From: Schistosoma haematobium
Lineage: Eukaryota > Platyhelminthes > Trematoda > Strigeidida > Schistosomatidae
Reading direction: 5' to 3'
NCBI RefSeq assembly: GCF_000699445.3
Contig: NC_067202.1
Coordinates: forward strand, 10,411,458-10,475,457
Length of the DNA stretch: 64,000 nucleotides
Shown here: positions 22,901 to 31,615 of the stretch, piece by piece
How the letters are laid out: every line of letters starts with the position of its first letter
Position numbering within the stretch: the stretch's first letter is position 1
The notes under the pieces: generated by a model
The model's input: only the letters and a program-made list of their open reading frames with translations
Database searches by the model: none
What the model was told of the DNA's origin: nothing
Program-made: the position numbers and the translations under genes

Positions 22901-25661
22901 TGCAGTTAGGGTAATATTAATTATTTTGCACAAAGTTAGTGCTATGACTTCATAATTAAAAGAAATGTTTATACTTTACAATGTGATTGTAACTTCTTCT
23001 AGTATTACGAGATAACTTGATATAAAATAGAACTATGTAAAGTAAATACTGTGACCTATTCTGTGTTGTTTATTGATAACTCTGAGTGTACCACATAGTT
23101 TTAGATTACTTCTTTTTAAAATATATTTATTTTGAATACTCCATTTGTTGACGATGTTTATTTATGCTCTTCACCTTTTACAAATATGAAAATAAAACGT
23201 GTAGAGTTGTACTAACATAATTTACAATTAATCCAAGTATAATTTTACGTTTTACAGTTAACTGATGATTTTTAACTTACAAAGATGTGATTATACATGG
23301 TATGTCCATAATAGCTTAATGATGAAAACACTCGACTATCAACTAGTAGATCCTTGGCTCAAAATAGTCTCTGTTTGTTTTATAGAGCGTAAGAGTATAT
23401 CTAGTACTTTACAGACAACGTAGTTGAAAGCCATGTACATTCATTTGTACTAGGCAAATGGATTACATTATTTTATTTATTGGTACGGTCATCTATCTGA
23501 TCATGTAATATTTTTTCCAATGCTATAACTAATATGCTATTGATATTCATCAATCAGTTTTAAGTAGTATGTCAAGATTTCTGGCTTCGAGTTATGATTC
23601 TCACTATATATTAGACAAATTTTCTTTGCTTCAAGGAACTGAACAATATTTTAATTTTATTTGATCAAAATTTTAATACTCGTCTTTATCGTTTAAATTA
23701 ACTGTTCATTGTTTAAAACTTGCATGATATAATAGAAAGAAATAGATTTATAATAAGGGGTATATTTGCTGCTAGTAATATATCCATTAGTGTAATCGTA
23801 CCGTTTATACTAATACCAGTGTTCAAACATGTAACACTTGATGATATAACAATATGTATTGTTATTTATCAATATTCAAGAATTGTCAGTTATTTTGCAA
23901 TAAGTTTAGCTTTCGAAGTGATGTGTTTGTAGTTATTGGTTACACTTAAATAAAGTGTGTAACTTGTATGCTCAAATGTGATTGTTTAAATAGTTTTAAC
24001 AAATATGTTATTATTCACTTGGTATTGTTTGGCTTGTATCTTCCCATTGAAGTTTAAGACTGCAATTGATCAGTCTGTGATTGGCATATGCGCATACTGT
24101 GCGTATGCCTCGATATTACCTTAGGTTATTAGATTATTTCTGTTATCATGACAGGTAAACATAATATGAGTTTCTGTCAGTTTCTACAGATAATAAACAT
24201 GTGAAATCAGAATTACTAATAGGTTTGGATAGTTGACGGAAATTATTTAAAAAATGTATCTATGCGATATACTTTATAGATCCACATTGAAATGCATTAA
24301 TATCTTTATTAGTATTAGTTAAATAATAGCGAAATCCTTTAGTGGCCCGGGATGTGACTCCAGTGAGATGGTTTCTGATTGATATTGAGATATATCGTCA
24401 ATCCTCGTATATTATCATCGACTTAAATCGCGTTAGTGAACAACGGAATTAAATAAAATAAATACGAGGATGGATTTTGAATATATACATTTCATACACT
24501 CATTGATTTGAACAGGCAATCGTGGAATGAAGCGAAGAGAAGTGAGCGAAGCGATATGACGCGCAGTGGAGAAGGCATGTGAGCCAACTCCATTTAACCA
24601 AGCGTTAATCAATATTTATAGTCACACAGAATTAAGCTACAGACATGTGATGAATGGAATAAGAAAGGTACACATATACGCTTACATAAAAACAGTCAAG
24701 GTTGATAAGTGAATAATTAACAAGGTCAAAAGTAACTCAAGTAGAATGAATAGATTGGTCTATCCGAAAGCTAAAATAAAGCTAGAATTAAAATTATCTG
24801 TTTGTTTTGTATAGAAAAATTAGGAGTGACATCTTTAGTATTGTGGATAATAATACTTGAATTAGACAAAAAAAAATTAACCAAAATACATCGATTTTTC
24901 ACTGTAAATTACACAATCCAGCCTATATTTCTTTTCCTATTTCTTCGTTCTCGTCACTTTCAGTGATTCACTTATATCCAAAGTTTAACTTTGTTCCAGT
25001 CACTTAGTCTTAAACAATTGATAATATTCTTATTTCAATGATATCTAACCTTAGTATATTTTACAGTTTCAAACTGAACGAAATACCTTCAATTTACTTA
25101 ATATGGTTATGAATTTAGTTTAATATTACACACATTAATTTTTCTCCACAAAGTTCGTACTCTTCTCGGACCCAAACAAATAGAAGGGCGGTAATCACTA
25201 TATCGCTTTGTGAACATCAGCATTAGTGTCCAAATCAATCCTTTTTTTGGAGTTTCAAGTAGGACTAAATTCATATGTTCAGGATCCCATCGCTTGTCAC
25301 AATCCAGAAAAAACCCGACTTTTTTTTTAACCAAGCGACTTATTTTACTCATTGTTTATGATCTTTTCACTGATAATTTTTCTAACAAGACAATTCTTTC
25401 TTTTCTCTAAAAAATTCAATTATTTATAGAAAGTCTGTTAACTCAGATCGACCGAAACAATTAACTGTTTCCAATCCTTACATACAGAATAATGATTTAA
25501 GCAGTTCACTACAGTTAATCGACAACAGTTTCACTGAAATCAATGAATCAATTATTGGCGATATTTCTGTTCAATTGAATAATAATAATCCTAAGAATAA
25601 ACTGGATAAAATGGTCACTGAAGAAGAAGAAGAAGATGATACTGTTTTCCCAATGGATTAG
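2223..25661 (+). CDS. PRKAG: AMP-activated protein kinase gamma subunit, divergent (11 exons, 5' partial)
   Basis: Joined exons: 2223-2297, 5053-5159, 6677-6716, 8923-9020, 10141-10426, 11517-12169, 14717-15010, 17916-17990, 20299-20379, 22012-22757, 25430-25661. Every junction has GT and AG, and the phases agree throughout, giving ~895 residues ending at TAG 25659-25661. The family is the regulatory subunit of the energy-sensing AMPK heterotrimer; its four CBS repeats bind AMP, ADP or ATP. Segments matching mammalian gamma1 include STCYDVLPGSGKLVILD, NGVMAAPVWCSETQSYMG, VIDNHSGNALGLL, LPCLPVV, a CBS3-4 linker, and PVGMVTAKDIL. It is much longer than gamma1 (331 residues) because of a Ser-rich insert after CBS1, a ~140-residue insert in CBS2 and a ~280-residue C-terminal tail. 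Ligand residues R70, H151, R152, K170, H298 and R299 (gamma1 numbering) are not conserved. The start codon lies upstream of 2223 and was not found. Assignment to the gamma family is firm; nucleotide sensing is doubtful. Confidence 0.9.
2965..3490 (-). mobile_element. Copy of the ~500-bp retroposon
   Basis: Reverse orientation, with the tail complement ttatttatttatttaaacac first. It includes gtgcccaaaccgaagtaggt, acctaaaggtctgatccaca and the Arg/Glu-rich segment. It lies in the AMPK gamma intron between 2297 and 5053. Confidence 0.75.
4395..4716 (-). mobile_element. Two SINE fragments in tandem
   Basis: 4395-4572: a head directly joined to a body (internal tRNA and ribozyme part missing), ending actagtgagcatatggtgat. 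4573-4716: a second head with the ribozyme region (core position 8 mutated). They lie in the AMPK gamma intron before the 5053 exon. The head-body-head order is the same tandem layout as at 26.9 kb. Confidence 0.75.
5053..5159 (+). CDS. PRKAG: AMPK gamma exon
   Basis: Acceptor at 5051-5052, donor GTGAGT at 5160. It begins with two bases (completing Gly) and ends in phase 0 after ...VISKSLSN. N-terminal region before the CBS core; contains FPSSIACSRPGIRV. An (ATT)n microsatellite starts ~20 nt after the donor. Confidence 0.7.
6677..6716 (+). CDS. PRKAG: AMPK gamma 40-nt micro-exon
   Basis: A 40-nt exon between atatag (6671-6676) and GTGAGT (6717). It reads SKEELSPSSFGHF plus one base G. It is needed because the previous exon ends in phase 0 while the exon at 8923 needs one upstream base; joining gives ...GHF-DENHVYTT, which leads into the conserved VYTSFMKxxxCYD region of gamma subunits. 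It was found by phase search, so some chance of coincidence remains. Confidence 0.6.
6765..6895 (+). mobile_element. 3' end of the ~500-bp retroposon
   Basis: gtaaacctgcttcagtttgg to gtgtttaaatgaataaataa: the last ~130 bp with its tail. It begins ~50 bp after the AMPK gamma micro-exon at 6677. Confidence 0.7.
7930..8190 (+). repeat. ~300-bp interspersed repeat, copy
   Basis: gaccagtttatttcttaaca to gtgtcgacataagtagcata; in the AMPK gamma intron before the 8923 exon. Confidence 0.55.
8923..9020 (+). CDS. PRKAG: AMPK gamma exon, start of CBS1
   Basis: Acceptor tttttag at 8922, donor GTAAGT at 9021. It encodes ENHVYTTLFRHSTCYDVLP followed by GSGKLVILDSRLP. This matches the start of mammalian gamma1 ([28 protein letters not shown]) nearly residue for residue, so this is the best single anchor for the family. 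Ends in phase 0. Confidence 0.9.
10141..10426 (+). CDS. PRKAG: AMPK gamma exon, rest of CBS1 and Ser-rich insert
   Basis: Acceptor ttactag at 10140, donor GTGAGT at 10427. It encodes TLRAICALLDNGVMAAPVWCSETQSYMG, equivalent to [28 protein letters not shown] of gamma1 but with Met where Arg70 sits and Leu in place of Asp90. A ~30-residue Ser/Thr-rich insert (SSSSVADTTTNSSSSG) follows, then GWGAKQLGEVY corresponding to the helix before CBS2 (IETWREVY). Ends in phase 1. Confidence 0.9.
11517..12169 (+). CDS. PRKAG: AMPK gamma exon, CBS2 split by a long insert
   Basis: Acceptor cttttag at 11516, donor GTAAGT at 12170. The first ~30 residues (RQLFSDLFVYPHYCLQKALY) match the start of CBS2. Then about 140 residues rich in His, Ser, Asn, Pro and Gln (roughly 11615-12035) interrupt the domain, which resumes at SLVSYLIVIDNHSGNALGLL and continues CADRLLAYLRLRVDELP. 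The residues aligned to His151-Arg152 are Ser-Tyr, and Lys170 is Asp. The insert begins with a HHNHHYPEQH run. Low-complexity loops of this sort are common in schistosome proteins. Confidence 0.88.
13230..13710 (-). mobile_element. Copy of the ~500-bp retroposon
   Basis: Same layout as at 2965, from tatttgaacacattaataca to the ggccatgtgatagcatttgg end. It is followed 140 bp later by a long (ATT)n array. Confidence 0.75.
13855..13924. repeat. (ATT)n microsatellite
   Basis: About 23 uninterrupted ATT units; the longest simple repeat here and likely polymorphic. Shorter (ATT)n or (AAT)n arrays lie at 2319-2353, 5182-5221, 52018-52041 and 56403-56429. Confidence 0.95.
14455..14530 (-). repeat. 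tRNA-derived SINE relic
   Basis: The minus strand has TGTAGCTTACTAGTTAAGAC (box A-like) and GGTTTGAAACC (box B-like). It does not fold into a full cloverleaf and has no true anticodon arm, so it is a relic and not a tRNA gene. Confidence 0.35.
14717..15010 (+). CDS. PRKAG: AMPK gamma exon, CBS3
   Basis: Acceptor tttgtag at 14716, donor GTAAGT at 15011; 294 nt, phase 0 to phase 0. It starts VPIGSIHGLRW, aligned to QIGTYANIAMV (Thr200 is Ser here). After a ~35-residue insert come DRVRDALHVLTSWLPQLPCLPVV and FISPGDLL, equivalent to the CBS3 helix, strand and KFDVI. The Asp matching Asp245 is kept; no His-Arg pair matches the VQHRVSALPVV motif. Confidence 0.88.
15225..15719 (-). mobile_element. 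Solo LTR (minus orientation)
   Basis: On the minus strand it runs from TGTTATATCCCGATAAG to ...GTTATAACA, i.e. TGTTA...TAACA termini. It contains a TATA-like gttatataaacc. The flanks are aagtt and aggtt, a 5-bp duplication with one mismatch. It is nearly identical to 41428 over ~380 bp. No internal retrotransposon genes are present, so this is an LTR left after recombination. It lies in the AMPK gamma intron after the 14717 exon. Confidence 0.8.
16063..16130 (+). repeat. tRNA-derived SINE relic
   Basis: TAGCTGTTACGTACTAGTTAAGGC... with GGTTCTAATCT: box A- and box B-like motifs at tRNA spacing, ending in a C-run next to the retroposon copy. Confidence 0.35.
16130..16560 (-). mobile_element. 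Copy of the ~500-bp retroposon with internal deletion
   Basis: Starts tttatttattcattatttg; the middle ~80 bp before gaaagtgttttcgccctgct is missing compared with 2965. A tRNA-like relic (16063-16130) abuts its left end. Confidence 0.7.
17085..17585 (-). mobile_element. RTE-type LINE fragment, reverse-transcriptase C-terminus
   Basis: The minus strand reads WRTTTTIIKSLQVFINNCLH, DTISNNLLWERTNQ, PAEEEIRE and, at the end, QDRVKWILLVGGLCSSM. This is the typical C-terminal end of schistosome RTE (SR2-like) ORF2 proteins. Frameshifted and dead. In the AMPK gamma intron before the 17916 exon. Confidence 0.7.
17916..17990 (+). CDS. PRKAG: AMPK gamma exon, CBS3-CBS4 linker
   Basis: A 75-nt exon (25 codons) after attag at 17915 and before GTAAGT at 17991. 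It encodes NFIICSTSDTVLNEPISQII then EKKFV. LNEPISQIIEKK aligns with LDVSVTKALQHR of gamma1, exactly the stretch missing between the flanking exons. Phase 0 at both ends fits those neighbours. The position matching the His-Arg of LQHRS is Lys-Lys. Confidence 0.8.
19560..19825 (-). mobile_element. Partial copy of the ~500-bp retroposon
   Basis: Only the half distal to the tail remains: accacatgagattttgaatc to gccttgaggtacat. Confidence 0.65.
20299..20379 (+). CDS. PRKAG: AMPK gamma exon, start of CBS4
   Basis: An 81-nt exon after ctatag (20298), donor GTGAGT at 20380, phase 0 at both ends. It reads HCPYQQQCICFVTETVDIV then LDRMFRLK, aligned with SHYFEGVLKCYLHETLETIINRLVEAE of gamma1. Confidence 0.85.
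21541..21675 (+). mobile_element. Old SINE copy in direct orientation
   Basis: A tRNA-like start (ggcccagcagtttaatggat) and a decayed ribozyme segment (ctcaagagtcccatacttcg ... ccttctgg), in the reverse orientation to most copies. It lies in the last long intron of CBS4, ~340 bp before the 22012 exon. Confidence 0.55.
22012..22757 (+). CDS. PRKAG: AMPK gamma exon, end of CBS4 and C-terminal extension
   Basis: Acceptor cttag at 22011, donor GTAATT at 22758. It begins TPCLIMFDTRKN, aligned with VHRLVVVDENDV, so the His298-Arg299 pair is Pro-Cys. After a ~13-residue insert comes GRPVGMVTAKDILHTVIL, the last CBS strand and helix, with Asp317 conserved. From about 22141 the chain is a Ser/His-rich tail with no known domain, including a Cys/His cluster DHCNCTCHHQ near 22516-22545 that might bind metal. 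Mammalian gamma subunits stop about 10 residues after the equivalent of this helix. Confidence 0.88.
24330..24780. repeat. Unclassified interspersed repeat
   Basis: A block unlike the surrounding intron: gtgactccagtgagatggtt near the start, gaagcgaagagaagtgagcg and gacgcgcagtggagaaggca in the middle, then a long AT-rich end. It has the look of an LTR or DNA-transposon end, but I see no second copy in this window and no termini. Confidence 0.35.
25430..25661 (+). CDS. PRKAG: AMPK gamma terminal exon
   Basis: Acceptor tttatag at 25429. The split codon AG+A gives Arg, then KSVNSDRPKQLTVSN and so on for 76 residues to TAG at 25659-25661. The end is acidic: TEEEEEDDTVFPMD. It is assigned by phase and position, because the previous exon has no in-frame stop before its donor and this is the next long open segment with a clean acceptor. 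Confidence 0.75.
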
Positions 25662-25794
25662 AAGAATTTGATTGATTCTATTCTTTGTTCGTTTATTTGA
25701 AACAAGATAGCGATAACAGCGCAGCCACGATTGAATATAATATTGATACTAGTTATTTGTATTAATTGAGGGTTGTTGCACTTCCTTTTTATTT

Positions 25795-25800
25795 AATAAA
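25795..25800 (+). terminator. Poly(A) signal of the AMPK gamma gene
   Basis: AATAAA 134 nt after the stop codon, in an AT-rich 3' UTR. It is the first canonical signal downstream of the terminal exon. Confidence 0.6.
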
Positions 25801-26872
25801 TTAAATATGATAACAAACATTTTACATCTTTGTAGTACCTATTTGCCTTCAGAAATCTTATCAGTTTTTGCATTCTTCCGTAATATATGTACATGGCTTA
25901 AGAAAATAGAATACACAAACTGCTGAATAATGATATGTACATTCATATATATTCTCCGGTCGTGATGAAAACACATATTACATACATCAATCTATGCATA
26001 CGCAACATATTCTTTTACTATTGTGTTTCTTTAGTTAACAGAAACATAAATAGATGTTCACCACTGGCCTATAATTACCCGTTTTTGTGGTGAAATATAA
26101 CTCAATCGAACAGTTTAATCTTTTTCTATATGTATTTCATGTATTTCCATTTCTTTTATAAAAATCATGATATATAATAAAATTTAATTGGTAAACCCGA
26201 TAATTAAGTAGTTAGCAGTCATACTCCTCTCACTTAGTTTTGTTGAGTGATCTAACATATTTACCATTTATAAGTGTATTTATATACAATGTTTCCAATG
26301 TTCAGTAAGTATCCTATATTTAACGATTTCGTCCACTTTTTGCTCATTTAGTGGGTGAGTGATGCACATCGGAATGTAAGTTTTACCGAACGGTTTCATT
26401 TCAAGAGTCTAGAGTTATCCTCAATCGTTCACTATGTATATGACACTATGGCTCAGCCTACTACGCCGAATAGAAAACACAAATATCAAGGAGTTTAGGG
26501 CTTAAATTAAAATCCATGATCAAAGATACACTATAATATTCGAGTGTTTGAACTACTTACAGATTATTCGACGTTACAACGAATAGACGTTATAAACTGT
26601 ATGTTTAAATTGATAGACAATAACATTATGTATTGAATATCAGTAATTAACGTAGTATAATACATAAAAGAAAGAAAAATTCAATTAGAAACCACATGGC
26701 AGAATTACTATAATGATAAAAACAACATTTCAGCGTACGATTCCTTTTAAGATGTTGTTTAAATGATATTCAAAAATTCTAAAGGAAATTGCCAAGATTC
26801 AAATGGTGTGATATAGGAAAATTATTTTGAAGGTAGATAAGTGAATTATGAAAAGGTAACAAATAAGTAAAA
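25801..26872. other. Intergenic, nothing recognised
   Basis: AT-rich sequence after the AMPK gamma poly(A) signal, without repeats or convincing exons on either strand. Confidence 0.5.
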
Positions 26873-26888
26873 AAAACGATTTCAAGTA

Positions 26889-27288
26889 TAGGGGTTGTGG
26901 AGATTATTAAGTTTTTGATTGAGATCATGAACCGATTGATGTTGGACCACCACCTTTAGAAACCTGGAAGCACTGGACAGCCGTTTCGTCCTATTGTGGG
27001 ACTCCTCAGCAGTGCGCATCCACGATCCCGCTTGCGGGATCCGAACCCAGGGCCTTCGGTCTCGCGCGTGAATGCTTAACCAACTGGACCACTGAGCCGG
27101 CATCCAATGGTGATAGTGTCTAACATCAACCAATCCACGAAATTGCGCGACCAACTTCCATTGTACTGAGGTAGATACCTGTCTCTACCCGACATGGATT
27201 AGCTCCACTGATCACGGCTTCTCACTAGAACTCCCAGAATTCCCTCACGAAGCTAGTCACTAGTGAGCACATGTTGAGTACTAGTATA
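26889..27288 (-). mobile_element. Smalpha-like tRNA-derived SINE, full unit
   Basis: Read on the minus strand, the unit holds a tRNA-like RNA polymerase III promoter: box A TGGTCCAGTTGG at 27091-27080 and box B GGTTCGGATCC at 27047-27037. It continues into a hammerhead ribozyme and a ...CCAGGTTTC head segment. The part at 27110-27260 (taacatcaaccaatccacg to actagtgagcac) is the body shared with the other copies. A 16-bp direct repeat aaaacgatttcaagta (26873-26888 and 27477-27492) flanks this unit together with the following inverted head. Confidence 0.85.
26970..27015 (-). ncRNA. Hammerhead ribozyme, intact core (minus strand)
   Basis: Read on the minus strand: stem I GCACTG, core CTGAGGA, stem II GTCC/GGAC with loop CACAATA, GAA, stem III ACGGCTGT (self-pairing, one G-U), cleavage-site C, then CAGTGC closing stem I. 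All invariant positions of the CUGANGA...GAA...UH core are present. Hammerheads of this type are established in schistosome Smalpha repeats. The very short stem III suggests activity mainly as a dimer or with extra tertiary contacts. Confidence 0.85.
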
Positions 27289-27476
27289 GGGGTTGTGGAG
27301 ATTATTAAGTTTTTGATTGAGATCAAGAACCGATTGATGTTAGACCACCACCATCCCGCGAGCGGGATCGTCGATGCGCACTGCTGAGGAGTCCCACGAT
27401 AGGGCGAAACGGCCGTCCAGTGCTTCCAGGTTTCTAAAGGTGGTGGTCTAACATCAATGGGTTCATGATCTCAACC
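27289..27476. mobile_element. SINE head plus inverted head (fold-back arm)
   Basis: A second head starts in direct orientation (27289-27350, ggggttgtggagattattaa onward, same as 26892 onward). At ~27352 it switches to the reverse complement of the SINE from the ribozyme back to the head, ending ...gttcatgatctcaacc. The region can fold on itself and on the preceding unit. The shared 16-bp flanking duplication shows it was inserted with the 26889 unit as one event. Confidence 0.8.
27378..27423 (+). ncRNA. Hammerhead ribozyme, intact core (plus strand)
   Basis: Stem I GCACTG (27378-27383), CTGAGGA (27384-27390), stem II GTCC/GGGC with loop CACGATA, GAA (27406-27408), stem III ACGGCCGT (perfect palindrome), C at 27417, and CAGTGC at 27418-27423. 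All core residues are conserved. It faces the minus-strand ribozyme 360 bp away. Confidence 0.85.
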
Positions 27477-27492
27477 AAAACGATTTCAAGTA

Positions 27493-30400
27493 AATATTTC
27501 TCTGTATACAACTCGAAATTTAAATCGTGAATGACTAGAGCTTTTGTAAGGTAGAGTTGGCTTAGATGTTTACACCACTGGGAATCTTTAAATGGATTAT
27601 TTTAAAGAACCAATTTGAAATGGAATATTTTTAATCAACTATATTTTAGGGAATCAAGGATATTATTAGTCGATGTTGTCTTTTACCAAGCGATCTTGGT
27701 AAATGTAGAGATATACTGTTTTGGTTAAAAATTAAATAACCTAATATAGGATGTTTGAGTATTTCATTGTAACACAAACTGTCTATAGTTAAAAATGGTC
27801 GTGTTCTACCAAAACCCTGACAACTTAAAGTTTCATGACCTACAAATTAAAAATGTATAAAAACCAGTATTTGTTAGCTTTGACAAATTAACTTGATAAT
27901 CATCTATAGTCTTCTAACCGAAAAGAATATCTCTGAATGCACTATGATTCACATAAATGGCAGATGATCATGTTAGTTTAATCTCATCATATTGTATCAG
28001 TATTGTATGTGACTGAAGTGATAAATGCGATAAATAATTACTTCTATTGGAATATTTTCAGAAAAGAAGAACAGATAATTCAGTACTCTATAAAATTTGC
28101 ATCAAATAGCTGGTACGTAAACTCAGTTTATATTTTCATTATTACTCAGCTAGCTGAAAAATTTGTGCTGTATGAAAGTGGGGAAGCTAGCACTGAATTT
28201 ATAACACCACTTATATTCTACATTTATATACGTGGTATTTTCAACTACATGAATTGAGTAACTAGCATCATTTGGAAAAACTCAGGAACTTCACGAAACT
28301 TTGAAGACTGTCTATGAAGAAAATACTGGATCATCTAATTTATAAGCAATGATTCTGAGTTAGGTAAGCCATCAAACCAATGTGTTGATGAAAACAGCAA
28401 GCATGTCTTGTGCTTTGTACTTTTTAATCAAGGATTGACTTTCCGGATGGTTGCCGCTCAAATAAACTTAAGGAAATCATATGTGTCCGTTATATGAAAC
28501 GATCCCAAGTTCTGAGAATGCTTTGTATAATGGAAATGCAGGTTGGATAAGTGTGTCATCACAAATATGGAGTATTTAAAAGAGGAGTAAAACTGGTATA
28601 CCCTCGGATTTATTAAACAAACTTTTTACGACCTCAGAATACTAACTGAAGAGATTAATCACTTAGAGACAATCGGAAAAATCATTTTTCTCCAACACTA
28701 CTAATCTTTATTCCGACTTTATTGAAAGACTGTAATTTTATAGTAAGATGGACAATCTAGTATCGTAGTAAGCAAAGTCACACTTGTGAATACTCACACG
28801 TTATTCATTGGTTTACTTCAATTTATTATCAGCCTTTTGGATTTTTACCTTATTGTTAGAATCTCCCTGCGTAGTACCTTGATTGTCATGCCACATGAAA
28901 TCAATGCTAAACAGGTATGAGTTTGATAGGTATTATCCGTGGTGTGTCTTCGAATTGCATGCAGTCAGGAGAACTGTACAGTTACAATTATTGATTTTAC
29001 TAAATGTAAGTGTAGCAAGTATGGGTGATATGTACATATGTGCGTAACTTGGCTATCAATTGGGCAGACATGCAAGGACATTCAATGAATTTTTTTTATA
29101 CAGTCACGGACCGCAGTCCAGATGAGGTTAAAATATGTATACTGTCTATTTTTCTACTGTAAATACACAGATATCATTATCATGGTCAAACAAGTGACCA
29201 AAGCAGGTATAAGACATTGGCGCATATTGTTCAATAGTTAGTCAATAAACACAACCTCACACAAAATGTACATTACAAAATGTATGGCAATGGATTAGTA
29301 AATCCCTTGGTCAAGGTTCCTGTTCATTTAAAAGCCGTGAATGAAATCAATCCCATTATCCAATGTTTTACGGGATAACCTCTCAGCAAGTTGTGAATAT
29401 TATACTGAAGCAAACTTGATTCACTGAAATTATGTTTTTCCAGTAATGGTCAAGAAAAATAAAAGCGTCCATGTAAAGTTTAATAAGTATATTTGTAGTT
29501 CTTTGTTTGCATTCAATTGTTTACATAATATTTTCACGTACGGAACTTCTCTCCATCTCTCAGGGTTTGTTTATGACTCAATAATCAACTCTTCTCGTTA
29601 CCTAGTATTCCTGACGTCTCTAAGATCTTCTTGCACCCTCTACTTCTATTGAAAAATAAATGAGTTATAAAGAGAAGAGTTATATTTCTGAGAAACTTTC
29701 CATTGCGCATAATTACTGTGAATTTGTTAAGCAAATTGGTTTATAACGAATGAAGACTTCAAATAACAACATTAGTTCACTAACACAGAAATCTATTTAC
29801 TGCTTAAGCCTCGCATACAGTTTACACATGTCATTCAATTTCATCTTTTTGTAATTACATAACTCATTTTAACTGAATCATAATGCAAGAAAGGTACCGT
29901 GTGACTGTGGGAAAATTTACGGGTTTACATATGAATTCATACTCTTATGTGTACATGTACAATAAAATAAAAGATACATGTGACAAAAGTTTTTGATGAA
30001 AAGTGGTTTCTGTGTGTGTTAACAAGCGCTAAGATAAGGCAATTTTCAATATTCTACCTACCCTGACTTTATAACAAATCAATGTGTAATGTTTTATAGG
30101 ATAGCGTAGAACACTTCGAAAGTTAAAACTCAAATAACAATATTGTCGTTATGCACTATACATAATGAACAAGTTATTGTTTTGTTTCACTTAATCCTGA
30201 GTACGTCCAAGTGTTGACTATTTTTTAACAGTTTCTTCTGATATTTTGTCAACAATAAGATAATTGCGTTGTTTACATAAGTTAACTTTGAGGTTATTCA
30301 TCATAAAAGATACCATACTTTTAAGATCGCGTAGAATCGGATAAAACATTATGACTACTTATTGAATTGACATGGGGAAAATTTGTCAGAAAATTGGCTG

Positions 30401-30779
30401 TCATAGTACTTCGACGTTTAACATACATGAAATATGTGTTGATTAATGATGCAACAAACGACTCCATGGTCTTTGCAAGGCTACATATCTAAGAAATGTA
30501 ATTGTGAACATGATATTGTGAGTAATCGAACTGTTCATCTAACAAAGCTAACTTATTTCGGTATCCGAAGGTTGGAAACATTATTATTTAGCCATTATCA
30601 ATCAAACTTTTCCCGTTCAGCATTAATTTTCTTATTCCAAGTCAAGTGTTTAAGCTAGTGTACATAAATTAAAGCAGAGGTGAATAGTGGTCATCAGTGA
30701 AATCCACAACTCGCTTCTCGTCCTATTTGGAACTTATCAGCTTGATATAATTGCATCCCAAAGTTGATATCCACTCCAA
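27493..30779. other. Intergenic or intronic, nothing recognised
   Basis: About 3.3 kb of AT-rich DNA. The open frames (28003-28257, 29446-29652, 30446-30658) are rich in Ile, Tyr, Phe and Ser and lack supporting splice sites. Missing 3' exons of secreted-family copy 1 should lie here if the gene is complete. Confidence 0.4.
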
Positions 30780-30834
30780 GACTTTACCCAAACTCCATCG
30801 TGTTATCCACTTAGCTACTGACCTCAGATAGCCA
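30780..30834 (-). repeat. tRNA-derived SINE relic
   Basis: The minus strand reads TGAGGTCAGTAGCTAAGTGG followed by ATAACACGATGG: a box A-like start. Box B is degraded. It sits 54 bp before the 30888 SINE. Confidence 0.3.
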
Positions 30835-30887
30835 CTAGCTTGTATTTGTGAATTTCTTATTCATTTTTATATTGGTTATCAGTATGG

Positions 30888-31255
30888 GTCTTGGAGATTG
30901 TTGAGTTTTTGGTTGAGATCATGACTAGATCAATGTTAGATCACCATTTAAAACCTTGAAGTACTGGACGGCCGTTCCGTCCTAGTATGGAACTCCTCAG
31001 CAGTGCACGCGAGATTCGAACCCAGGACCTTCGGCCTCGCGCGCGAACGCTTAATCTTTAGACCAATGATCCGGCATCTAACGGTGCAAATGTCTAACTT
31101 CAACCAATTCACAACATTGTGCGACCATCTTTCAATATCTAAGGTAGATATTTGTCTCTACCTGACATGGATTAGCTACACTGGTAACGGCTTTTCACTA
31201 GAACTCCGAGAATTACTTCTCGAAGCTAGTCACTAGTGGGCACGTGGACATTATC
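30888..31255 (-). mobile_element. Smalpha-like SINE, nearly full length, ribozyme core mutated
   Basis: It starts gggtcttggagattgttgag, contains the head, the ribozyme segment (GAA changed to GGA when read on the minus strand), the tRNA-like boxes (gattcgaaccc near 31012-31022) and the body ending actagtgggcacgtgg. A further fragment of a head (ggttctggggattgtcgaac) follows at 31261, repeating the tandem pattern seen at 26.9 kb. Confidence 0.8.
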
Positions 31256-31615
31256 ACTATGGGTTCTGGGGATTGTCGAACTATGGGTTGAAATCATGGA
31301 CGATGGCTAGCAGTGAAATCGAGGTCTGCCGTTTAGTTCGTCTCTGCTTATGATGCTTCTAATTAGAGGCAATATCGAGGCGATCCACATAGGATACACA
31401 TATGCCAACAAGAAACTGATCAATTGAAGTCCTCAACATCAAATTCAAACAACCAATCCAAAAATGAATAAGTATACATAAATCATTAAATCCGATAATT
31501 ATCTTAAAAAGAAATGACCACAAAATATTGATGTACCAGTTTCGCCCATTAAATGTATAAAATACCGACATAATATTTACATACTAATTTGATAACACAA
31601 TTGTACTTTACTCAC

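Noticed and set aside
25107..25352. 81-codon minus-strand open frame ending LGPRRVRTLWRKIN...
   Set aside because: Looks partly coding, but has no clear acceptor or poly(A) signal and sits in the AMPK gamma intron; possibly an old transposon piece.
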